From assembly GCA_039920305.1 (NCBI GenBank), contig JBDSEA010000065.1:1-14426 (forward strand): a stretch of DNA of 14,426 nucleotides, written 5' to 3'. Under the pieces are notes generated by a model. It saw nothing but the letters and a program-made list of their open reading frames with translations. It had not been told where the DNA came from and did not search any database. This DNA comes from DASRAJ01 sp039920305 (GTDB lineage: Bacteria; Bacteroidota; Bacteroidia; Chitinophagales; UBA10324). Of the stretch, positions 1 through 8,587 are shown in pieces (position 1 is the first letter of the stretch; the number at the start of each line of letters is the position of its first letter). The position numbers and the translations under genes are program-made.

Positions 1-3000
1 CCCCCTATAAGTATGAATGGAGTCCGGCAATTTATCTCGATACTCTTTTTCGCGATCATCCCTTTGCGATCCTTCACAGCACGATTGACTATGTGCTCAC
101 GGTAACCGATGCAAATCAAATATCAGTATCAGATACCATTCACGTAACCGTTAAGCCTGTACCGGAAGTGCGTGCAGGATTTGATCGCTTCATTTCATTT
201 GGCAGTAATGCCACCCTGGCATCTCCTTCACCTGCCTCCGAAGGAACAGCTCCCTATCTCTATAGCTGGTCACCATCAATTTATCTTAATCAAAGCCACA
301 TCGCACAACCGGTTTCAACTCCACTAAGCAACATTACCTACACCCTTACTGCAACTGATGCAGCAGGCTGTGTTGGCAGTGATGATGTAACATTGATGAT
401 GAGCATTCCCGCAACTGGTACCGCAGGCTTATTCGGGATGCTGGCAGGTGATAGCATCATTACCCTTAATCCGGTATTTGTACCGGCATGGGTTGGTTCA
501 GGAAAATTTATTTCGGCATCCGTAACATCCGATGATACCATTGTGGTAAGAAGCTCCCTGGATAGTGCCGCAATTGCGGACCTTGCCTCAGCAATCAGCC
601 AGGTAAAGGAAATGCCGGGAGCAAATATCTCTTCAGTCCTCGGGGGTCAGTCCCTAACCTCCGGCAGTTATTACATCAATGGAAATTCCACTCTTAACAG
701 TACACTCACTCTCAATGGCAATAGTGAATCATTTTTTATCATTAACATCAGTAATTCACTCACAGTAAATGGCGGAGGCATCACACTTATCGGTGTAAGC
801 CGGTCACAGGTTTATTTTCGGGTAGGCGGAAACCTGCGCATAACTGGCACTGCTTTTTTGCCATGCAATTTTTTAGTTGAAAAAAATATTTCAGGCGGAA
901 TAATCAATGGTGCGTCACTGCTTACGCTTGGAAAAATAAATATTACTGATGCGGATGTAAAGGCAAATGTTTACGCAGCAGGACTTACTGCAGTCTCGCG
1001 CACGGATGCAGGAGAATTTTTTGGATTTAATTCTTCCAATGTCTCTTACGTTTCACAGATCTACCCCTCGCACTTGAGCGATCATAATGTGAGGCTTCAT
1101 ATGCCTCAGCTGAATGCGAGGATTGTAAGATGGCCTGCCGGAGGACATGCCAAGGACTGGAATATCAATGACGGATGGTTTCTCGATCCGGATGAAGTAA
1201 AAGATTCCTCGCAGTATATCTATTCCCCGAATATCAGCTGCGTGGCAGTTACTCCGAATGAAGCCGCAGCGAATTTGAAGCTCCCGGTTGATCGGCTGCT
1301 TGATCTCCGGTTTTGTCTGGGTGGCAGCGATGCGAAAATGCTGATGTGTCTCAACATGTTCACGAATAAGAAATTTCAGGAGGATGTATTGAAGCATGCG
1401 GTTGATCTGGGGATGAATTTTCCTTACATTGAACTGGGGAATGAATTTTATCTGAAAGGTGGTACGTGTCCATGGGTGCAGCCTGAAGATTATGCTGCAG
1501 AAGCCAGTTCATGGCTTAATACTATTCACGGCAATCCTGCTTTCGCGGGAATTAAAGTTGGGTTTGATGGAAGCTCATGGACAACTGAAGATGGCATTAC
1601 CGATGATGATTGCAGAAGAAAAACATGGAATGCGGGAGTGCTCCCTAACCTTACCGGTACCAAGCCAGGTGATGCAATTACATTTCACATTTATCCAAAA
1701 ACCGGAATTGCGGCTTCCAAAATACCAAATGTAGTTCTTGAGGATATTCCAACCATGTTTGCAAGAGCATTCAAGGCCATTGATAACTTTTCAAACAATG
1801 AATTAAAAACCGTTGCGGATTATCCCGATCTCGATGTATGGGTAACGGAATATAACCTTACTGATAAGAGCTTTATCATCGCGGGTTCATGGGCTCATGC
1901 GATGTACCTTTCTATACTCACCATGAGGCTTCTTGAGTTTCCACAAGTGAAAATGGCGCTTTGCCAGACCTTCGCGAATGACGCAGGGCGGGGGTTATTT
2001 TTTACTGATGCCCGTGGATATAAATTCGGTAGTAAATGGGCAACTATTGATTCACTTACTGAAACACAGCCGTGGGCATTTACCGCTGGTGGATTGTGTG
2101 TCAAGATGATCACCGATGCCATGCGCTTCAGCACCAGTGCAGCAATGCTTAGCTTTCCTCATGCACCGCTCATTCCGAATTCAGAATATCCTGTACTTTA
2201 CGGATGGACCTTTGATAAAGATCTCGGTGACAAACAATCTGTTATTCTGAATCTTTCAGATCAGCCTCAGCAAATTGACGTAAGAGCTTTACAGCCGGCA
2301 AATGCATTTGAACAGGTTTCGTGCAAAAACCCGCTCTTATTTTTCACAGGAAAAGTTTATTGGAATCAACCGTACAACAACTTTTATAAAGCGGTGGATT
2401 ACAATTATAACAATGGTACTGAAACCCCGGCGAATTTTGATTCAATCTCAGCAAAAATACCTGCAGGTACAACAACAATTTTCCTTCCTCCATATTCTAT
2501 TACCCGCTTATATGCGCTAAACCAAAATACCGTCTGGTTTCGCAAGAGCGGTCCCAAAGTATGTGCCCCTGATAATAATGACTATGACACAGCTCATGCG
2601 AGCACCGCAATCAATATATATGCGAGCGGTGGTGCATACTATGACTGGAGTGTAATGGAATCAGAGCCAAGTACCTCGAGCAGTATCAGCATTAGCCCCC
2701 TTGCGCCTCTATCCAATGGTATTTTGAAAGTATTTGACCCTGAAGGAAATCTTTTGGGAACCAAGAATAATATTTCAATTACGCACAATACCTTGCCGGC
2801 AGTTTCAGTAACCCCATCTTCATTCAGTAATAAAACAGCAGCCAGCTTCACTGCAACTGCATCCGGTGCAGCAGCTTACAACTGGACTCCTTCTTTCGGA
2901 GCCAGCGGTATTCTTGGTAATACCATTACGATTAATCCACCATATTCACGCAACTATTATGTAATAGGCACTGCGGGGAACAAATGCAGTAAGATTGAAA

Positions 3001-4394
3001 AGATCAGTACCAATATTTCACCCGCAATTACTATTATTTCTGCCGGTGGTGAGCTGGACCGGCGATTTGTTCCGGCCATTCTGTTTGTTTGCCGTGGAAA
3101 TATGATTTCACTTACTGCAGATGGCGCCGCCGATGCTTACCTATGGTCATCATCGGATGGCAGTGTGAATGGAAGCGGGGTTTCCATCACATTCACCCCC
3201 TCAAAAGATGTGTTGATCACCGTGCGGGCTACAGATCAATTGAATCAGGCCACTTCCTACTCCTCAGTTTATGTTAGCTTGCGACCAGAGGTTATTACAG
3301 ATCAGGAGGATTACTATTACTGTGCGAACCAGTTTTTGAAATTACACGGAGAGCTTAATAAGGAGAGTGTGAATACCACCTATGCATGGGATGACCTGCA
3401 ACCAGGAACAAAGCTGTACGAGAAAAGAAATTTTACAAAGCCGGTTGCCGAAAATGTTTTTAACAGCAGTTACAATAGTGTTTTTTTCAATGCTCCTGCA
3501 GGTGACTATGTTATGCAATTCAAAGCGCAGGATGCTGATTATTTAAACTGCCCGGCTGTTGAAAATGATTATTTTTTCAAAGTACATTTGAATAACCCAC
3601 CTTCCATAATACCTCCTGCAAATCTTTGTGTGATCCGCGGAGGTACTGTTACTCTTACTGCGTCCGGGGGTGATCATGATTATACCTGGGACGGGCCGGG
3701 ATTACAAAAAAGTATTGGCGCGTCTGTTCAGGTCTCACCTGAAGTTACATCGGTTTACAAAGTAACCACAAGCAACAACATGTGCTGTGTAAGCGCATCT
3801 GTGACGGTTAATGTTGAGAATGTAACTGCCGAATGCGATGGAAGTATTTATTGTTACGGATGCCCGGGTAAGCAGGTGAGTGTAAGTCCATTCGATGCTG
3901 AGAATTATACCTATCAATGGATTGAAAATGGTGTTGCAATAAGCGGCGCAACAGGAGAGAGCTATTCCATTATGCTTGCATTGAATGAAACCATAAAAGA
4001 GTCTGTGGTGCAATGCGCCATTGCAAAAAATGACGGTGCGTGTGCGCCCGGAATAACAAACGAAGTGAGGGTGAGCGTGTTTCAGAACTGCCATTATGAG
4101 CGCGGGGAAAGCTACGCTTCAGAAAATTCCAATGATGCTCAAAGCATTTCTGTTTCCCCCAATCCTGCTTCGGAAAATTTTACCATTATCTTCTCAGAGG
4201 AAAATTCTGATGATGATATCGCTATGCTGGAAGTGTATGATCTGATGGGAAAATTATTCCGTAAGGATCGTCTAAATTTAACTGATGGAAAATATTCAGG
4301 TAACTTCAGTCAATCATTTCCTGACGGAATATATGTGGTGCGCATCTGCACTTCCAGAAGCTGCATAGCCACCCGCCTGGTCATAACTGATTAG
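1..4394 (+). CDS. Partial multidomain T9SS-secreted protein: PKD repeats, ice-binding-like (DUF3494) domain, GH-A-like glycoside hydrolase
   Basis: The frame is open to the left edge (first full codon at base 3), so the true start and signal peptide lie outside; the ATG at 93 is internal. Residues are counted from that ATG. Before 100 are PKD/Ig-like repeats with a Y-x-WSP-x-IYL core. About 105-295 resembles DUF3494 (LFGMLAGDSI, GSYYINGNSTL, VYFRVGG, LTLGKINI). About 308-690 looks like a clan GH-A TIM barrel: RWPAGG at 346-351, ELGNE with candidate acid/base Glu451, FHIYP at 531-535, and WVTEYN with candidate nucleophile Glu586. About 695-805 looks like the beta-sandwich that follows such barrels (LPPYSITRL). 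From 815 to 1330 come more PKD/Ig-like modules. Residues 1350-1433 form a type A T9SS C-terminal domain (SVSPNPASENF, then DGIYVVRI). I infer a secreted or surface polysaccharide-acting enzyme; substrate and CAZy family are not determinable here. The T9SS call is firm, the hydrolase fold likely, activity unproven. Confidence 0.88.
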   Translation, partial: PYKYEWSPAIYLDTLFRDHPFAILHSTIDYVLTVTDANQISVSDTIHVTVKPVPEVRAGFDRFISFGSNATLASPSPASEGTAPYLYSWSPSIYLNQSHIAQPVSTPLSNITYTLTATDAAGCVGSDDVTLMMSIPATGTAGLFGMLAGDSIITLNPVFVPAWVGSGKFISASVTSDDTIVVRSSLDSAAIADLASAISQVKEMPGANISSVLGGQSLTSGSYYINGNSTLNSTLTLNGNSESFFIINISNSLTVNGGGITLIGVSRSQVYFRVGGNLRITGTAFLPCNFLVEKNISGGIINGASLLTLGKINITDADVKANVYAAGLTAVSRTDAGEFFGFNSSNVSYVSQIYPSHLSDHNVRLHMPQLNARIVRWPAGGHAKDWNINDGWFLDPDEVKDSSQYIYSPNISCVAVTPNEAAANLKLPVDRLLDLRFCLGGSDAKMLMCLNMFTNKKFQEDVLKHAVDLGMNFPYIELGNEFYLKGGTCPWVQPEDYAAEASSWLNTIHGNPAFAGIKVGFDGSSWTTEDGITDDDCRRKTWNAGVLPNLTGTKPGDAITFHIYPKTGIAASKIPNVVLEDIPTMFARAFKAIDNFSNNELKTVADYPDLDVWVTEYNLTDKSFIIAGSWAHAMYLSILTMRLLEFPQVKMALCQTFANDAGRGLFFTDARGYKFGSKWATIDSLTETQPWAFTAGGLCVKMITDAMRFSTSAAMLSFPHAPLIPNSEYPVLYGWTFDKDLGDKQSVILNLSDQPQQIDVRALQPANAFEQVSCKNPLLFFTGKVYWNQPYNNFYKAVDYNYNNGTETPANFDSISAKIPAGTTTIFLPPYSITRLYALNQNTVWFRKSGPKVCAPDNNDYDTAHASTAINIYASGGAYYDWSVMESEPSTSSSISISPLAPLSNGILKVFDPEGNLLGTKNNISITHNTLPAVSVTPSSFSNKTAASFTATASGAAAYNWTPSFGASGILGNTITINPPYSRNYYVIGTAGNKCSKIEKISTNISPAITIISAGGELDRRFVPAILFVCRGNMISLTADGAADAYLWSSSDGSVNGSGVSITFTPSKDVLITVRATDQLNQATSYSSVYVSLRPEVITDQEDYYYCANQFLKLHGELNKESVNTTYAWDDLQPGTKLYEKRNFTKPVAENVFNSSYNSVFFNAPAGDYVMQFKAQDADYLNCPAVENDYFFKVHLNNPPSIIPPANLCVIRGGTVTLTASGGDHDYTWDGPGLQKSIGASVQVSPEVTSVYKVTTSNNMCCVSASVTVNVENVTAECDGSIYCYGCPGKQVSVSPFDAENYTYQWIENGVAISGATGESYSIMLALNETIKESVVQCAIAKNDGACAPGITNEVRVSVFQNCHYERGESYASENSNDAQSISVSPNPASENFTIIFSEENSDDDIAMLEVYDLMGKLFRKDRLNLTDGKYSGNFSQSFPDGIYVVRICTSRSCIATRLVITD
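405..977 (+). other. DUF3494 ice-binding-like domain within the large secreted protein
   Basis: Residues about 105-295 follow the DUF3494 pattern: an opening A-x-LFGMLAGDSI, a helical stretch (IADLASAISQVKEM), then a G-S-Y-Y segment and a run of short beta-strand repeats (LTLNGN, FFIINISNSL, ITLIGVSRSQVYFRVGG) ending in ASLLTLGKINI. In this family the fold is a beta-helix and several members bind ice; others act as adhesion modules. The usual N-terminal part with the TGDIG-like stretch is not obvious, so the match is strongest in the C-terminal two thirds. Ice binding cannot be claimed from sequence reading. Confidence 0.6.
1014..2162 (+). other. Clan GH-A-like glycoside hydrolase catalytic domain within the large secreted protein
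   Basis: The segment begins at a beta1-like GFNSSNV and carries RWPAGG (346-351), the Asn-Glu pair N450-E451 in YIELGNE, H532 in FHIYP and E586 in VWVTEYN, followed by SWAHAMY. An Asn-Glu ending strand 4 and a Glu ending strand 7 are the catalytic signature of clan GH-A (families such as GH39, GH51 and GH79). The 135-residue spacing between the two glutamates fits such a barrel. Both candidate catalytic residues are intact, so an active enzyme is plausible. Family and substrate are not assigned. Confidence 0.65.
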
Positions 4395-4423
4395 AAATGA
4401 ATTTCATTGACCCGATGCTTCAA

Positions 4424-7261
4424 TTACAGGGTTCTTTTTACTTCCGTTTCCTCAAACCCTTCAATGTTGTCACCAGCTTTATAGTCGCTGAAATTTTTGA
4501 TTGAGATACCGCAATCCTGTCCGCTTACAACCTCCTTTACATCATCTTTAAAGCGTTTGAGAGCAGAAATTTCACCTGTATAAATTACAATCCCATCGCG
4601 GATAAGCCTTAGCCTGGTAGTACGAAGAATTTTACCTTCAGTCATAAAGCAGCCGGCAACCTTTCCAAATTTGGTTATGTTGAATACCTCCCGCACCTCT
4701 GCAATTCCAGTAATCTGCTCTTCAATCTTGGGCTCCAGCATTCCTTCCATGGCGCTTTTCAGCTCATCAATGGCATCATAGATAATGGAGTAAAGACGGA
4801 TCTCGATGTTTTCTTTTTCGGCAAGTTTTCTTGCGCTTACAGATGGACGAACCTGGAATCCAATGATGATTGCATCTGATGCACTGGCGAGCAATACATC
4901 ACTCTCAGTGATTTGCCCTACAGCTTTGAGAACCACATTCACCTGTATTTCCGGATTGGAAAGCTTCTGCATCGAGTCAGTAAGAGCTTCCACAGAGCCG
5001 TCAAAGTCACCCTTCACAATTACGTTCAGCTCTTTAAAATTGCCGAGTGCCAGGCGGCGGCCAATTTCATCAAGCGTTATATGCTTCTTGGTACGAATAC
5101 CCTGCTCACGCACAATTTGTTGCCGCTTGTAAGCTACCTGCTTCGCATCATGCTCATCAATAAATTCTTTAAACTTCTCACCGGCTTGTGGCGCACCATC
5201 CAAACCAAGGATTTGCACCGGTACCGCAGGTCCTGCGTGCTTGATCCTTATTCCCCGCTCATTATACATAGCTTTAATGCGGGCGTAATTACTACCGGCA
5301 ACAATGGCATCACCGATATTCAATGTCCCGTGTTGTACCAGCAGGGTGGCCACATAGCCGCGGCCCTTGTCCAGTGTTGCCTCAATTACCGTTCCTGTAG
5401 AAAGCTTGTCAGGGTTTGATTTCAGCTCAAGGAGGTCTGATTCTAAAAGTATTTTATCAAGCAGTGATTCTACACCCGTGCCGAGCTTTGCAGAAATTTC
5501 CTGGGTTTGAAACTTTCCTCCCCATTCCTCTACCAGGATATTCATTTCAGCCAGTTGCTGACGGATGCGATCTGCGGTTACACCCGGCTTATCCATCTTG
5601 TTAAAGGCAAAAATCATGGGTACACCGGCAGCCTGCGCGTGGCTAATCGCTTCTTTTGTCTGCGGCATAACAGCATCATCAGATGCAATCACAATAACTG
5701 CGATATCAGTGATCTTGGCACCACGGGCACGCATGGCAGTAAAAGCTTCATGCCCTGGAGTATCAAGGAAGGTGATCTTTCTTTGATTTTCGAGTATCAC
5801 CTCATACGCCCCAATATGTTGTGTAATTCCTCCTTTCTCTCCCGCAACTACGTTGGACTGCCTGATGTAATCCAGCAATGAAGTTTTACCATGATCTACG
5901 TGACCCATAATGGTTACAATAGGCGGGCGGGGCTTGAGTAATTCCGGATCGTCCTCATCATCTTCAACTTCCATTTCTTCCTGCTCCTCCATGGAAATGA
6001 AGTGCACTTCCTGCCCGAATTCATTGGCAACAAGCTCTATGATTTCGGCGTCAAGGCGCTGGTTAATAGAAACAATGACACCAGCATCCAGGCATTTTTT
6101 TATGATTTCGGTTACAGGAACATTGAGCAGACTTGATAATTCCGCCGCAGAAATAAATTCAGTAACCTGTAAAACTCTTTTGGTTCCCTCTATGGCCGCC
6201 TCTTCCATTTCAGCAGCTACCTCATCACGCTTCAGACGACGGTATTTTGATTTTGCTGTTTTGCCCTTGGTGGCGCCACTGAGCCGCGCCATGGTTTCAC
6301 GGATCTTATCCTGAATTTGCTTTTCTGATACTTCTGTCGATCGCACTTCTTCCCTCCGCAAATCTCTCCTCGGCTCCATGCGCGGCTCTGTTCCTGTCCT
6401 GAGGTCTTTATTTTCTCCCGGCAGCTTTACAGGACGGTCAGAGGTATAGATTCGCTTTCGCTTCCGGCGCGGATCATCTCTTTTGATGATATCTGAATAA
6501 TCCGGCTTACCACTTTTTATGGCAGAGAGATCAATATTCCCTACCACCTTGGTTCCCTCCAGGTTTCTGTATTCCGTTTTCTTCATCTCAATAACCGGAA
6601 CTTCGGGCTTATCTTCATTTGCAGAAATTTCTTCCGCAGGTGATTCCTTTAATTCTGTTTCACGTACCGGAATTTCGGCAGGGGGAGCTTCTACCAGTTG
6701 CAGTGGCTCAATCTTATTACCGGTTTTCTTTTTAGCAGCAGCTTTCTTTTTTTCCTTTACTTTTTCCGAAGGCGCTTTTTCCTCGAGTGTCTCCAGAGGA
6801 ACTGTTCCCACTATCTTCGGACCTTCCAGTGTTTCAGCACGCGCCCTTATTTTTCCGGAGTCATCATCCGGCTTCTTTTCTTTCGCTATTTCCCGGACAT
6901 TATCCCCGGATATTTTTTGTGGCTCTTTTTTTTCAATTGTAATAATTAATGGCCTGGCAGGGGTTTCAACCAGAGGAGCTTCTTTTTTTCTTGGCTGAAT
7001 AATGATCTCCTTGCTTATCTGGGGTTCTTCCTTGGGAAGCTTGGATCCGAGAGCAATCTTATCCGCCTGTTTTTTATCTGCCAGGTCCTGCGAAAATTCT
7101 TTCAGCAGCACCTCATGCATCTCGCGGGAAATCTTTATCGTAGGTTTACTCTCCAATGAAAATCCCTTGTTCTGAAGGGTTTCAATGAGGTGAGTCCAGC
7201 TCACGTTCAATTCCTTGGCGACTGCCTGAATCCTTACTTCCTGTGTGATTACTTCTGCCAC
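4424..7261 (-). CDS. infB: Translation initiation factor IF-2
   Basis: This cytoplasmic GTPase places initiator fMet-tRNA on the 30S subunit and promotes 50S joining. The 945-residue product has an N-terminal IF2_N helical domain (about 5-55), a long charged linker (about 60-340) with a Lys-rich run near 164-180, a second IF2_N-like domain (about 365-420), and an acidic stretch (424-440) just before the G domain. G motifs are intact: GHVDHGKT (453-460), GGITQHIG (477-484), DTPGHEAF (500-507), NKMD (554-557) and SAK (590-592). Beta-barrel domain II, domain III and the C-terminal fMet-tRNA-binding domain follow to the end. The start codon is GTG (7259-7261); an in-frame TAA at 7277-7279 and the lack of an ATG between leave it the only sensible start. 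No clear Shine-Dalgarno sequence is seen. It is the last gene of rimP-nusA-infB, 68 nt after nusA, and converges with the secreted-protein gene. Confidence 0.98.
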   Translation of the reverse strand: MAEVITQEVRIQAVAKELNVSWTHLIETLQNKGFSLESKPTIKISREMHEVLLKEFSQDLADKKQADKIALGSKLPKEEPQISKEIIIQPRKKEAPLVETPARPLIITIEKKEPQKISGDNVREIAKEKKPDDDSGKIRARAETLEGPKIVGTVPLETLEEKAPSEKVKEKKKAAAKKKTGNKIEPLQLVEAPPAEIPVRETELKESPAEEISANEDKPEVPVIEMKKTEYRNLEGTKVVGNIDLSAIKSGKPDYSDIIKRDDPRRKRKRIYTSDRPVKLPGENKDLRTGTEPRMEPRRDLRREEVRSTEVSEKQIQDKIRETMARLSGATKGKTAKSKYRRLKRDEVAAEMEEAAIEGTKRVLQVTEFISAAELSSLLNVPVTEIIKKCLDAGVIVSINQRLDAEIIELVANEFGQEVHFISMEEQEEMEVEDDEDDPELLKPRPPIVTIMGHVDHGKTSLLDYIRQSNVVAGEKGGITQHIGAYEVILENQRKITFLDTPGHEAFTAMRARGAKITDIAVIVIASDDAVMPQTKEAISHAQAAGVPMIFAFNKMDKPGVTADRIRQQLAEMNILVEEWGGKFQTQEISAKLGTGVESLLDKILLESDLLELKSNPDKLSTGTVIEATLDKGRGYVATLLVQHGTLNIGDAIVAGSNYARIKAMYNERGIRIKHAGPAVPVQILGLDGAPQAGEKFKEFIDEHDAKQVAYKRQQIVREQGIRTKKHITLDEIGRRLALGNFKELNVIVKGDFDGSVEALTDSMQKLSNPEIQVNVVLKAVGQITESDVLLASASDAIIIGFQVRPSVSARKLAEKENIEIRLYSIIYDAIDELKSAMEGMLEPKIEEQITGIAEVREVFNITKFGKVAGCFMTEGKILRTTRLRLIRDGIVIYTGEISALKRFKDDVKEVVSGQDCGISIKNFSDYKAGDNIEGFEETEVKRTL

Positions 7262-7329
7262 TGAGTTCGTTAATCGTTATTTAATTGGTGTAAAAGCGCC
7301 TATACTAAAAATAATTTCTTATGGATGGT

Positions 7330-8580
7330 TCATTTTTTCTCTTCTTCAAATTCCGTTCTCAAAATTCTCAATATTTCTTCCACTGTTTCCTCTTCCAGAT
7401 CACTACGCCTTATCAGTTCCTCTTTATTTAAGTCTAAAACACTTTTCGCGGTATCGCACCCGATGGATTTCAACTGATCAATGATCCATGATTCTATCTC
7501 ATCAGAAAATTCTTCAAGATCCACGTCGTACTCCTCATCTTTTACATCGCGGAATACATCAATGTTGAACCCGGTTATCTTGCTTGCAAGTTTGATGTTG
7601 ATGCCACCCTTGCCAATGGCGAGTGAAACCTGATCAGGCTTGAGATATACGTATACCCGCTTGTTGGGCTCATCAATTTCCATTGAGGAAATTTTTGACG
7701 GGGTAAGCGACCGGGTGATAAAAAGCTGCGTGTTGTTGGTGTAATTGATAATATCAATGTTTTCATTCCGCAGCTCGCGTACAATTCCATGGATGCGTGA
7801 ACCCTTCATGCCCACACATGCTCCTACCGGATCAATCCGGTCATCATAAGATTCCACAGCAACCTTGGCCCGCTCGCCGGGCTCCCGCGCTATACGCTTT
7901 ATCGTGATAAGCCCATCAAAGATTTCAGGCACTTCCTGCTCAAGTAATTTGGCAAGAAATGAATTATCAGAACGGGAAAGCATGATATAAGGACTGTTGT
8001 TCTTCATATCCACTGCTTTGATAACGGCACGGACCGTATCACCTTTCTTGAAAAAATCAGAAGGTATCTGCTCAGTTTTCGGCAATACGATTTCATTTCC
8101 CTCATCATCAAGCAGCAATGTTTCCTTCTTCCATACCTGGTATACTTCACCGGTTACAATTTCTCCCACACGGTCCTGGTACTTCTTGAAAATCTCTTCT
8201 TTCTCCAGCTCTGATACACGCGAGGCAAGAGTTTGTTTGGCAGTAAGAATGGAGCGGCGCCCAAACTCCCGGTTAATATCCACCTGCTCAATTGCTTCCT
8301 CACCCACTGAATAATCAGGTTCAATCAGTTGTGCTTCACTAAGAGAAACCTGGGTAACCGGGTTTTCAACTGCCCCATCTTCTACAATGATCCGCCGCCG
8401 CCAGATTTCAAGATCACCCTTCTCCGTATTTACAATGATGTCGAAGTTATCATCGGTTTCATATTTTTTACGGAGCAGTGTACGAAATACATCTTCAAGC
8501 ACCTTCATCATCGTAGGACGATCAATGCTTTTAAGATCCTTGAATTCACTGAAAGATTGTACTAATTCCTGGCTGTCCAT
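7330..8580 (-). CDS. nusA: Transcription termination/antitermination factor NusA
   Basis: NusA binds RNA polymerase and nascent RNA and modulates pausing, termination and antitermination. The 416-residue product has the NusA N-terminal polymerase-binding domain (about 1-125), an S1 domain (about 137-202), and two KH domains containing PVGACVGMKGSRI (251-263) and IGKGGINIK (322-330). The C-terminal 60 residues look like a short helix-hairpin-helix region (SIGCDTAKSVLDL), without the two acidic repeats of the longer E. coli protein. I chose the ATG at 8580 (MDSQELVQSF) rather than the longer frame from 8634, because the latter would overlap rimP by 47 nt and adds 18 residues unlike NusA. With this start the gap from the rimP stop is 7 nt, indicating one transcript. 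Confidence 0.97.
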   Translation of the reverse strand: MDSQELVQSFSEFKDLKSIDRPTMMKVLEDVFRTLLRKKYETDDNFDIIVNTEKGDLEIWRRRIIVEDGAVENPVTQVSLSEAQLIEPDYSVGEEAIEQVDINREFGRRSILTAKQTLASRVSELEKEEIFKKYQDRVGEIVTGEVYQVWKKETLLLDDEGNEIVLPKTEQIPSDFFKKGDTVRAVIKAVDMKNNSPYIMLSRSDNSFLAKLLEQEVPEIFDGLITIKRIAREPGERAKVAVESYDDRIDPVGACVGMKGSRIHGIVRELRNENIDIINYTNNTQLFITRSLTPSKISSMEIDEPNKRVYVYLKPDQVSLAIGKGGINIKLASKITGFNIDVFRDVKDEEYDVDLEEFSDEIESWIIDQLKSIGCDTAKSVLDLNKEELIRRSDLEEETVEEILRILRTEFEEEKK

Positions 8581-8587
8581 AGTGGTT

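Noticed and set aside
1053..1397. A 114-codon minus-strand open frame inside the hydrolase domain.
   Set aside because: It lies opposite a domain with intact catalytic motifs and has no recognisable features of its own.
3735..4094. A 119-codon minus-strand open frame opposite the late Ig-like modules.
   Set aside because: It is antisense to a continuous coding region and shows no domain or start signal.
4394..4408. A small palindrome (AATGAATTTCATT) between the convergent genes as a bidirectional terminator.
   Set aside because: The stem is only 5-6 AT-rich base pairs with almost no loop, too weak to call a terminator.
4806..6998. Several open frames of 60-168 codons on the plus strand opposite infB.
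   Set aside because: They are antisense to a fully conserved infB, overlap one another in different frames, show low-complexity Ser/Phe-rich products, and match no family I recognise.
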